Below, piece by piece: positions 25,391-34,215 of a DNA stretch of 64,000 bases (positions are counted from its first letter, which is position 1; every line of letters begins with the position of its first letter). A program made the position numbers and the translations under genes. This DNA comes from CAWCDJ01 sp963796675 (GTDB lineage: Bacteria; Acidobacteriota; Terriglobia; Bryobacterales; Bryobacteraceae). A model generated the notes under the pieces. The model saw only the letters and a program-made list of their open reading frames with translations, ran no database searches and had not been told where the DNA came from. The stretch is from NCBI GenBank assembly GCA_963796675.1, contig CAWCMS010000001.1, positions 434,001-498,000 on the forward strand, given 5' to 3'.

Positions 25391-27173
25391 CTACGGCGCG
25401 AATCCTGCGCCTATCAATACGACGCCCAGGTCGCGCTGGTCGCCGGGCACGCGGAAAGTCCGATCCACGCGCAGTTCGATCGCGGCGGACGATCCCGTGC
25501 CGCGCAACGGCGTGGCCGATTCGAGCGTGTACTTGCCATCGCCCGTATAGCTTCCGGCGGCCACCTCTTTGCCGTCGAGCAGCAGCCGCACCTGTCGCGC
25601 GGCCGCTTGCGGCGAAATGTAGAATTCCGCCCGAACCTTCTTCGCTTCCGCGGGATTCTTCACAATCATCTCCGCGATGCCCGAGATCCAGCCGTCCGAC
25701 GGGTCCACACCGCTCACGATCTGCTCCGCCGCTCCGGGCTCCTTCACCGTGAGGTATTCGAGCTTGGGGTGCCGCTCGAGGACCAATTGCGCGCGGATGC
25801 GGTCGATCGGTCCCGTCGAAATACCGAAGGGCCAAAAGCCCTTGTCCACCGTAGAGTAGCCCGAGTGCGAGTCGAGCCCGATAAGCCGCAGCGGAAGCGC
25901 CGGCCGAATCGTAGCCTGCGCAATCGGCGCCAAAGGGACGGTTGGCCGCAGGCTGGAGCCGAGTTCGCTGGTGACGACGATATCGCCCGGGCGCAGCGCC
26001 TCATCCTTCCGCGCGGCGAGCGCGCCTTGCGATTCCAGGTAGTAGCGCAGGCCCCAATCGTTATCGACCCAGACGCGGTGGCCCTCGGCGGGACCGCGCA
26101 GGGAGGCGGCGAACGCGCGGTAGCCGTCCCAATGCTGGTAGTTCACTGCGGCGAGCGCCGAGGCCGAGCGCCAGCTGCGCGGCGAAGCCGGCGGCCAGCC
26201 ATTTGCGATCGAGGCGGGACGCCAGGAGCGCGACCGGCGCGGCCATGGGCAGCAGGTAGCGCGCCGAGCCGGCGAAGAAGACGGCCACGGCGCAGGCGAA
26301 GAAGATGGCGATCCAGGCCAGCAGGAAGCGCGTGTCCGGATCGCGGCGCTTGCGCCAGGCGAGCACGGCGGCCGGCGGCACGAGGGCCGGAAAGACGATG
26401 AACCAGGAATGGATGAAGAGCATCAGCGCATTCGCCAGCTTGTGCTGCAGCGCTGAAATCCGTAGCTGGTGAAATAGCCGGTCGAGCATGGCGGCGGGCA
26501 GCGCGCCGGTGGTCGCACGCATGAAGATCTGCCAGGCCGCGACGGTCGCCACAGGCGCGGCCAGGACGATCCAGCGGGCGGCGCGTTTCGCGATCGAACA
26601 GCCACGCGTAGACACCGAGAATCGGGACCAGGAAGATCGCCTGATAGGCCATCATGGCCGCGGCCGCCATCGCCAGCGCGGACCACCACAGCCGGCCCGC
26701 GCAGAAGAGCGCGACGGCCGCCATCCAGAAGGCCAGAAACGGGACGTCGGTTTCGAGCGAATTGCCGTTGACCACGAAGGCCGGGACCGCGAGAAACAGC
26801 AGCGTGGCCCACAGCGGGTCGCGGCGAGAACCTGCGCGCCAGCGACCACATGGCCCAGGCTGCGATCAGCGAAAAGACTAGTGTAGGCCGCGTGAAACGG
26901 CACTTCCTGCACGTCGCCGAAGACGGCGATCAGCGCGGCGAGCAGCCAGGCATTCGCCGGGCGGATGCGAGTGGCCGCGCAGGTCCACCACGTCGCCGCA
27001 GGAAGACGTACTGCACGTCGTTGGGATGCAGCGGATCGACCAGGGCGTGCGCCGCCTCGGTGAGGTAGATGTGATCGTCGCCCTGAATCGCCTGGTTGAG
27101 AAACGGGAGCCGAATGCAGCAGCACCAGCCCCAGACCAGCAAGAAGCTGCCGGCGGCCTACGCCGGCTTCCAT
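25391..27173 (-). CDS. GT39-like polytopic membrane glycosyltransferase, multiple frameshifts
   Basis: About 590 residues over several frames, of the ArnT/dolichyl-phosphate-mannosyltransferase-like (GT39) type. Near the N-terminus LPFLNQAIQGDDHIYL provides the acidic pair in the first periplasmic loop; HPPANAWLLAALIAVFGDV and EVPFHAAYT follow, then VNGNSLETDVPFLAFWMAAVALF, several hydrophobic helices, and a soluble periplasmic C-terminal domain of about 250 residues (YRAFAASLRGPAEGHRVWVDNDWGLRYYL onward). At least five frame changes lie between 26130 and 27150. The ATG at 27173 lies inside the end of gcvPB, overlapping it by 16 bases, so it appears to be read with the gcv operon. Donor and acceptor unknown. 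Confidence 0.7.
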
Positions 27174-28642
27174 CGCAGTACCGGCTTGCGCGCGGCGGTC
27201 ACTTCATCCACGCGGCTGGTGCGCGTGCCGTAGGGAGCGTTCTTGACCATCTGCGGATCGGTCTCCACTTCTTTGGCGATCGAGATCATGGCGTCGATGA
27301 AAGCATCGAGCTCGAGCTTGCTTTCGGTCTCGGTGGGCTCGATCATCAGCGCGCCGTGCACGATCAGCGGGAAGCTCACGGTGTACGGGTGGAAGCCGTA
27401 ATCGATCAGCCGCTTGGCGATGTCGCCGGTGCGCACGCCGAGCTTGGCCTGGCGGTCGTCGCTGAACACCACTTCGTGCATGTTGGGCGGCGGGTAGGGC
27501 AGGTCGAAGTACGGCTCCAGCTTCTTGCGGATGTAGACGGCGTTGAGCACCGCGTCCACGGTGGCGTTGCGCAGTCCGGGGCCGCCGTGCGCCAGGATGT
27601 AGGCCAGCGCCCGCACCAGCACGCCGAAGTTGCCGTAGAAGGCGCGCACGCGGCCGATGGAATGCTTGCGCTTGTAGTCGCAGGCCAGCTTCTTGCCGGA
27701 CGCGCTTCAGGCGCGGCACCGGCAGGAACGGCTCCAGCACCTTCTTCACGGCCACCGGACCCGCGCCCGGACCGCCGCCGCCGTGCGGCGTGGAGAAGGT
27801 CTTGTGCAGGTTGAGGTGCATCACGTCGACGCCGAAATCGCCGGGCCGCGCGATGCCCACCAGCGCGTTCATATTGGCGCCGTCCATGTAGAGCATGGCG
27901 CCCTTGGCGTGCAGGATCTCGGCGGCGTGGACGATGTTCTCTTCGAAGACGCCGAGCGTGTTGGGGTTGGTGACCATCAGGGCGGCCACGTCCTCGTTCA
28001 CGATCTGTTCGAGCGCCGCCGACATCGAGCACGCCGGTCTCGCTCGGACTTGATGTTCTCGACGGCGTAGCCCGCGATGGCGGCGGTGGCCGGATTGGTG
28101 CCGTGCGCCGAATCCGGAATCAGGATCTTCTTGCGCGGATTGCCGCGCTTTTCGAGCAGCGCGCGGATCAGCAGGATGCCGGTGAGTTCGCCGTGCGCGC
28201 CGGCGGCGGGCTGCAGCGTCACCGCGTCCATGCCGGTGATTTCGGCCAGGGCCGCTTCCAGGCGCGCCATCACTTCCATGGCGCCCTGCGCCAGCGCTTC
28301 GGGCTGATAGGGATGCGCCCACGCCAGGCCTTCGATGCGCGCCACCAGTTCATTGATCCGCGGGTTGTACTTCATGGTGCAGGAGCCCAGCGGATACATG
28401 CCGTAGATCGATGGCGTAGTTCCAGGTGGAAAGGCGCGTGAAGTGGCGGATGGCTTCCACTTCGCTGACTTCGGGGAAGCCTTCGATCTCGTCGCGCACG
28501 TTGCTCGGCGCCCAGCGCTTCGGCGGCGTCGACCGCGCGGCACATCGAGCTCGGGAAGTTGATAGGCTTTCTTGCCCGGCGAGCTGCGCTCGAACAGCAG
28601 GGCTTCGTTTTGCGAGAGGTGGTTGCGGACTTTCTTGATCAT
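27158..28642 (-). CDS. gcvPB: glycine dehydrogenase (decarboxylating) subunit 2, frameshifted
   Basis: P-protein subunit 2 of the glycine cleavage system, carrying the pyridoxal phosphate lysine. It starts MIKKVRNHLSQNEALLFERSS; GMYPLGSCTMKYNPRINE, TLQPAAGAHGELTGILLIRA and DSAHGTNPATAAIAGY are conserved, and the PLP lysine is in HLNLHKTFSTPHGGGGPG. Expected length about 490 residues fits the 1,485 bases. At least four frame changes occur (near 28540, 28410, 28035 and 27705) without loss of conserved blocks. Its ATG overlaps the gcvPA stop by four bases. It works with gcvPA, gcvH and gcvT, all adjacent, to split glycine to CO2, ammonia and methylene-tetrahydrofolate. Confidence 0.88.
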
Positions 28643-29958
28643 GCCAGCACCTCCGCCACCGAATCCATATCCGCGCGCCGCGACATCTCGGTGGCGCAGA
28701 GCAGCATGGAGTCGGCCAGCTCGGGATAGAAGCGGCCCAGCGGCAGGCCGCCGATGATCTTTTTCTTCAGCAGCGCTTTGTTCGATTTCGTCGGGCGTCC
28801 TGCCTTCCAGTCTCACCACGAATTCGTTGAAGAACGGGCCGCAGAAGCGCGGCTTCAGTTTGCCCGCCAGGTAGTGCGCCTTGGCCAGATTCTGCTCGGC
28901 CAGTTCGCGCAGGCCCTGCTTGCCGTAGACCGTCATGAACACCGTGGCCATCAGGGCGATCAGCGCCTGGTTGGTGCAGATGTTCGAAGTGGCCTTCTCG
29001 CGGCGGATGTGCTGCTCGCGGGTGGCGAGCGTCAGGCAGAAGGCGCGGTTGCCGCTTGGCATCGGTGGTCTGGCCCACCAGCCGCCCGGGCATCTGGCGG
29101 ATGAACTTTTCCTTGGTGGCGATGATGCCGGCGAACGGCCCGCCGTAGCTGGGCGAGATGGCGAACGATTGCAGCTCGCCGGCCACGATATCGGCACCCG
29201 CCGGCGGTTCCAGCAGGCCCAGCGAAACGGCCTCGGTGAACACGAGGACCAGCAGCGCGCCGCGCTTGTGCGCGATTTCGGCCGCCGCCTGCACCTGGTC
29301 CACGATGCCGAAGAAGTTCGGCGACTGCACGATCACCGCGGCCGTGAAGTCGTCCATCTTGCGCTCCAGATCTTCCAGGTCGATGGTGCCGGCTTCCGCG
29401 ACGTAGCCGAACTCGTCCACCGGCATGCCCTGGTGCTTGGCATAGGTGCGCAAGCACTTCGCGATATTCGGGGTGCACCGATTTCGCGATCAGCACGCGG
29501 CCTTTGCCGGTGGCGCGCACGGCCATCATGGCCGCTTCGGGCACGGCGGTCGAGCCGTCGTACATCGAGGCGTTGGCCACGTCCATGCCGGTCAGCTGGC
29601 AGATCATGGTCTGGAATTCGAAGATGGTGGTGAGGGTGCCCTGCGAGATTTCGGCCTGGTAGGGCGTATACGAGGTAAGAAACTCGCCGCGCGAAACCAC
29701 GGTATCCACCAGCACCGGGCGGTAGTGGTTGTAGACGCCCGCGCCCAGAAACGACTGGGTAGCCGTCGGCGTTTTCCTCCGCGCGGGCCGCGGAAATAAT
29801 CGACAATTTCGTATTCGGAAATGCCCGGCTCGAGGTTCAGCGGCCGGTTCAGCCGCACCGCCTCCGGCAAATGGGCGAACAGCTCTTCGGCGGCTTCCAC
29901 GCCGCAGGCGATCGAGCATCTCGCGGCGTTCAGAATCGGACTTCGGAAGATATCGCAA
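28639..29958 (-). CDS. gcvPA: glycine dehydrogenase (decarboxylating) subunit 1, frameshifted
   Basis: P-protein subunit 1. The start MRYLPKSDSERREML is exactly that of the family and uses a TTG at 29958, immediately after the gcvH stop. EELFAHLPEAVRLNRPLNL, GISEYEIVDYF, FLGAGVYNHYRP, TSYTPYQAEISQGTL, MYDGSTAVPEAAMMA and SYGGPFAGIIATKEKF are visible in order, ending RADMDSVAEVLA. About five frame changes (near 29915, 29770, 29455, 29060 and 28775) break the frame. The stop overlaps the gcvPB start (ATGA). The heterodimer with gcvPB performs glycine decarboxylation onto the lipoyl arm of GcvH. Confidence 0.87.
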
Positions 29959-30346
29959 CTACTTTTCCGCTCCTACATAGGTTTGATAATCGGCGGCTGT
30001 CATGAGATTCTTCGCGTCGGTCGGGATCGCTCAGCTTGAGCTTGACCAGCCAGGCCGCGCCGTGCGGATCCTCATTCAGCTTCTCGGGCGCATCCGCCAG
30101 GACTGAGTTGATTTCCGTCACTTCGCCGGCGACCGGGCGAGTAGATGTCGGAGACGGCCTTGACCGATTCCACCGAGCCGAGCGAACTTGCCCTCTTCGA
30201 GCTTGGTGCCCGGCTTCGGCAGATCGACATAAACGATGTCGCCCAGTTCTTCCTGCGCGTGGTCGGTGATGCCCGACCGTGCCGGTGTCGCCTTCCACGA
30301 GGACCCACTCGTGTTCCTTCGTGTAGCGAAGATTTTCTGGATACAT
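29959..30346 (-). CDS. gcvH: glycine cleavage system H protein, frameshifted
   Basis: Lipoyl-carrier protein of the glycine cleavage system, about 129 residues when joined. It begins MYPENLRYTKEHEWVLVEGDTGT and contains GSVESVKAVSDIYSP-like sequence (the lipoylated Lys is in ESVKAVSD), then VAGEVTEINSVLADAPEKLN, DPHGAAWLVKLKLSDP and a C-terminal ADYQTYVGAEK. Four or five single-base frame changes fall in under 400 bases, the highest density in the window. The stop at 29959 touches the TTG start of gcvPA, and gcvT ends three bases upstream of its ATG, so the operon is tightly packed. Confidence 0.86.
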
Positions 30347-30349
30347 GTC

Positions 30350-31454
30350 TTATTTCGCTCGCTTGTAAAACGGAGTTTCCACTGTCACCGCATCCACAGG
30401 CTGGTTGCGGATCATGATCTGAATCGACTGGCCGGCCTGCGCCTGCTCCGCGGGCAGATAGCAGAGCCCGATGTTCTTGTTCAACGTGGGCGAGGGCGAT
30501 CCGCTGGTGACCCAGCCCGCCGGAGCGCCGTCGAGATACACTTCGTAGCCGTCGCGGCCGATGCCGCGGCCGCGCATTTCGAATCCCACGAGCTTGCGCT
30601 GGATGCCCGCTTCCTTCTGTTTGACCAGCGCCTCGCGGCCCACGAAATCGCCCTTGTCGAGCTTGACGATCCAGGCGAGGTCGGCTTCGAGCGGCGAAAT
30701 GGAGGCGTCGATTTCGTGCCCGTAGAGCGCCATTTTGGCTTCCAGCCGCAGCGTGTTGCGCGCGCCCAGGCCGCACGGCTTGATGCCGAACTCCGCGCCC
30801 GCTGCCATCACTTCATTCCAGAGGCGGACGGCCTCGGCGGGCGCCACGTAAATCTCGAAGCCATCCTCGCCGGTGTAGCCGGTGTGCGCGATGCGCGCCG
30901 GAGTGCCCGAAACTTCGCCATCGGTGAACCAGTAATATTTGATGGCGGCCAGATCCACGGCGGTCAGCTTCTGCAGCGTTGCGCGGGCTTGCGGCCCCTG
31001 GATGGCGAGCTGCGCGTAGCGATCGCTCGCGAGCTCCACCTCCGCATCGAACCGGTTCAGCGAGCGGATGTGCTCGAAATCCTTATCCTGGTTGGAGGCG
31101 TTGACGCAGAGGAAATAATGATCGTCGGCCACTTTGTGGACCAGGATATCGTCCACGAAGCCGCCGTGCTCGTAGAGCAGGCCGGAGTAGTGGGCCTGCC
31201 CGGTCTTGAGCTTCCGGACGGCGTTGGTGGTGACGAAATCGGTGAGCTGCGCGGCTTCGGGCCCGCGGATTTCGATCTCGCCCATGTGGCTGACATCGAA
31301 CAGACCCACGGCGTTGCGCACGGCGTTGATGCTCGTCGATGATGCCGGAATACTGCACGGGCATGTCCCAGCCGCCGAAATCCACCATCTTCGCTCTTAG
31401 GCCTCTATGGACGGAATTCAGCGGCGTGACGCGAACTGCGGGAGCTGATGGCAT
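30350..31454 (-). CDS. gcvT: aminomethyltransferase (glycine cleavage T protein), one frameshift
   Basis: T protein transferring the methylene group to tetrahydrofolate and releasing ammonia. The first 42 residues (with TPLNSVHRGLRAKMVDFGGWDMPVQYSG split over a normal GcvT start) are in one frame from the ATG at 31454; after GIIDEH a one-base insertion near 31328-31333 shifts to the frame continuing AVRNAVGLFDVSHMGEI. The rest is intact: HTGYTGEDGFEIYV, GLGARNTLRLEAKMALYG and the C-terminal barrel ending FYKRAK. Total about 367 residues, normal for the family. It is the first gene of the gcvT-gcvH-gcvPA-gcvPB operon. I see no glycine riboswitch in the 132 bases upstream. Confidence 0.9.
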
Positions 31455-31586
31455 GGAAAATTCAGGCTAGCAGCACCCAAAAGGGGGTGTCAAACCGCCC
31501 GGCACTGTGCGAAGCCGCACATCGACACGCTCGAATGGTGACGTACTTCGCTGCGGCCGCACGTCCACCTTCACAACGGAGGTCGC

Positions 31587-33494
31587 ATGATCCGCGAATT
31601 CCTGCTGCTTTTCGGGGCAATCATCTTTCTTCTTACGCCGCCTGCCCGGGCAGGCGAAGCCGATGCTCTCTCCATCGACGCCAACATTCAGGCGCGCCAT
31701 TTGCCCTACGGCGCCATTCTCGACCCCATCTTCACCCTGACCGATAGTGACGTCATCGGCGGCTACACGCGCTGCGGAGATTCGGCCCTCTGGACCGGTC
31801 ACTACATCGCTGCCGAGGCTTTTCGCTACAAGGTCACGCAATCGCCGGAAGCGCTCAACAACCTCAAGGCCGCCATCGCCGGCCTGAAGGGCTTGTCCGA
31901 TGTCACTGGAAACAACCTGCTGGCCCGTTGCATGGTGCCGGTCGATTCGCCCTACGCCGACGGCATCCGCAACGAGGAAGCCGCCAACGGCATTTACACC
32001 AACAGTTCGGCAGGCTGGATCTGGGTCGGCAACACATCGCGGGACGAATATTGCGGCGCCCTGTTCGGCCTGGCGGTGGCCTACGACATGGTGAGCGACG
32101 CCACGATCCAGAGCACCATCCACGATCTGGTCATCCGGCTGATCGATTTCCTGAACGGCCATGACTGGTCTGTCCCGATGCCGGACGGCAGCAGCAGTAC
32201 GAGCTTTCTGGCGCGGCCCGACCAGATCGAAACCTTCCTCGCGATCGGACGCCACATCGACTACGACCATTTCACGAGCCTCAGCTACGAAACCCAGCGT
32301 GTGCTGCTGGCTTCTACGGTACCGGTGCCCGTCGGCATAGACACCACCAGCGACAGCTCGTACTTCAAGTTCAACCTGGACTACATCAACCTGTACAACC
32401 TGATCCGCCTGGAAGCAAGCTCCGCCAAAACCATCTATCAATCCGCCTACACTCTGCTCCGCGACTACACCGGCAGCGATCAGAACGCCTACTTCAACAT
32501 CATCGATCTCGCGCTGAACGGCCCCAACCTGGCGCGCGACAGCCAGACGCTGGCGCTGCTCGATGGCTGGCTGCTCCGCCTGCGCCGCGATTTCGCCGTG
32601 GACCTCAGCAGCACCGTAGCGGTTTGCGGGTCGCAGGCCTGCCAGCCCGTGCCCGTATGGCTGCGGCCGCCGACCGATTTCCTCTGGCAGCGGTCGCCCT
32701 TCCAGCTTTCCGTGGGTGGGGCGGGCATCATCGAATCGGCCGGCATCGATTACATCCTGCCGTATTGGATGGCGCGCTATTACGGCCTTCAGGAATCGGT
32801 GAGCGTGCAATCGGCGGCCGCGGGGATTTCCGTGGTGGCGCCGCAAGCGCTCGGCTCCATCTACGGCTCGAACCTGGCAGCAACGACCGCGCAAGCGGCC
32901 GTGCAGCCGCTACCGGTCTTGCTTGGAGGCATCAGCATTACCGTCGAGGATTCGGCGGGGAACACCGCCGCCGCTCCGCTTCTCTACGTCTCGCCGGGGC
33001 AGATCAACTTTCTGATGCCATCCGGCATGGCGACAGGAGTCGCTACGTTCACGATCAACGGTGGACCGAATTCGACAGTTACCGCGATCGGAGCTGTCGG
33101 GCAGGTTGCTCCCGCGATCTTCACGATGGGCGGCAGCTCAGGGATTGCCGCTGCCACGGCGGTCCGAATCAATTCAGGGGTTGAGTCTTCTGTCACGCTA
33201 TTCGATTGCATGCCGTATACCTGCCAGGCGGTGCCGGTGGACCTCGGAACCGGCTCGGTCTACCTGACGCTTTACACCACCGGTATCCGCAGCCGTACGT
33301 CGCTAGACAATGTCCTGGTGACCGTCAATGGTGTCAGCGTCTCCGCACTCTATGCGGGTGCGCAGCCCCAGTTCGCGGGCCTCGACCAGATCAACATCCC
33401 GCTGCCCTCCGCACTTAGCGGCAGCGGCGTCGTCAACATCGTGTTGAAGGTGGACCAGCACCAGGCCAACACGGTTACCGTGGACATTCAGTAG
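31587..33494 (+). CDS. secreted protein, predicted alpha/alpha-toroid domain plus TIGR03437 C-terminal domain
   Basis: A 635-residue exported protein with a signal peptide ending near LTPPARAGEA and a good Shine-Dalgarno (GGAGG) before the ATG. Residues about 40-400 are helical with a repeated Trp/Gly-Asp pattern (RCGDSALWTGHYIAAEAFRY, EEAANGIYTNSSAGWIWVG, YCGALFGLAVAYDM) that resembles alpha/alpha-barrel carbohydrate-active domains; no catalytic pair can be assigned. Residues about 410-635 match the Solibacter-type TIGR03437 domain: LGSIYGSNLA, LLGGISITVEDSAGN, LYVSPGQINFLMP, then the C-terminal strand set with two Cys (FDCMPYTCQ). It diverges from gcvT and is followed by a LysM gene. Confidence 0.78.
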   Translation: MIREFLLLFGAIIFLLTPPARAGEADALSIDANIQARHLPYGAILDPIFTLTDSDVIGGYTRCGDSALWTGHYIAAEAFRYKVTQSPEALNNLKAAIAGLKGLSDVTGNNLLARCMVPVDSPYADGIRNEEAANGIYTNSSAGWIWVGNTSRDEYCGALFGLAVAYDMVSDATIQSTIHDLVIRLIDFLNGHDWSVPMPDGSSSTSFLARPDQIETFLAIGRHIDYDHFTSLSYETQRVLLASTVPVPVGIDTTSDSSYFKFNLDYINLYNLIRLEASSAKTIYQSAYTLLRDYTGSDQNAYFNIIDLALNGPNLARDSQTLALLDGWLLRLRRDFAVDLSSTVAVCGSQACQPVPVWLRPPTDFLWQRSPFQLSVGGAGIIESAGIDYILPYWMARYYGLQESVSVQSAAAGISVVAPQALGSIYGSNLAATTAQAAVQPLPVLLGGISITVEDSAGNTAAAPLLYVSPGQINFLMPSGMATGVATFTINGGPNSTVTAIGAVGQVAPAIFTMGGSSGIAAATAVRINSGVESSVTLFDCMPYTCQAVPVDLGTGSVYLTLYTTGIRSRTSLDNVLVTVNGVSVSALYAGAQPQFAGLDQINIPLPSALSGSGVVNIVLKVDQHQANTVTVDIQ

Positions 33495-33631
33495 ATACAA
33501 CTAATAATCTCCGCTGCCGGCCCTGCTCATCGCTCAACACCCCAGAAAATGGATCTGGTCCGTCTCTGTCGCCGTCTCTACACGTTGGCAGCCGGCTCTC
33601 TCGCGGGCCGCTGAAGTAAAAGGAGTACTCG

Positions 33632-34078
33632 ATGGCGCAAGGTAGCCAGGATTTCGAACGTTTAAAGCAGAAGTATCAATCCGTCCTCAACCTGATGCAG
33701 CAGCTTCAGATCAGGACGCAGAACATCAACATGGAAGGCACCAAGCTGCTGATTCGCGCAACCGCCCCTTCGGCGGACGCCAAGAACCAGGTGTGGAACC
33801 AGATCAAGCTGATCGACGCGAACTATTCGTCGGATTTGATCTGCGACATCACCGCGCCCCAGCAGGCGCCGGCAGCGACGATGAGTGCGGGAGCCTCGGT
33901 CAGCGGCGGGCAGAACCAGCGGCGTTATACGGTGAAGAGCGGCGATACGCTCTCGAAGATCAGCCGCGAGTTTTACGGCGACGCGAATCAGTTCCAGAAG
34001 ATCTTCAACGCCAACCGCAACATTCTTCGCGATCCGAACACGATCAGCCCGGGCCAGGAACTCGTGATTCCGGACTGA
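33632..34078 (+). CDS. LysM domain protein with N-terminal BON-like region
   Basis: A 148-residue protein with no signal peptide. Residues 1-70 (FERLKQKYQSVLNLMQQLQ, TKLLIRATAPSADAKNQVWNQIK) form a helix plus a strand-helix unit similar in outline to BON/YgaU N-terminal regions; residues 98-148 are one LysM motif (YTVKSGDTLSKISREFYGD, NPGQELVIP-like end SPGQELVIPD). LysM binds peptidoglycan or chitin when exported; YgaU-like proteins of the same design are cytoplasmic or periplasmic potassium-responsive proteins. AGGAG lies about eight bases before the ATG. It is placed between two TIGR03437 secreted protein genes and has its own terminator. Confidence 0.82.
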   Translation: MAQGSQDFERLKQKYQSVLNLMQQLQIRTQNINMEGTKLLIRATAPSADAKNQVWNQIKLIDANYSSDLICDITAPQQAPAATMSAGASVSGGQNQRRYTVKSGDTLSKISREFYGDANQFQKIFNANRNILRDPNTISPGQELVIPD

Positions 34079-34085
34079 GCAGGCA

Positions 34086-34118
34086 GGGCCGCACGGTTCC
34101 CCCCAGCCCGTGCGGCCC
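34086..34118 (+). terminator. stem-loop terminator after the LysM gene
   Basis: An 11-bp perfect GC-rich stem (GGGCCGCACGG at 34086-34096 with CCGTGCGGCCC at 34108-34118) and an eleven-base C-rich loop, starting eight bases after the LysM stop and followed by a CT-rich run ending in CTTG. It fits an intrinsic terminator with a weak T-tract. Confidence 0.7.
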
Positions 34119-34215
34119 GCCCTCTCTTCTCCTTGTAAAGAATGCGTTAAATCACAGCCGCGACCGTACTCCCGTGCCGGGGGTGCCCGTTAATAGAGGT
34201 GTAACGGACCTCAAT

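Noticed and set aside
31455..31586. Possible glycine riboswitch before gcvT
   Set aside because: The 132 bases upstream of the gcv operon have no recognisable tandem glycine aptamer core on the minus strand; a short CACCC/GGGTG hairpin on the plus strand is not specific.
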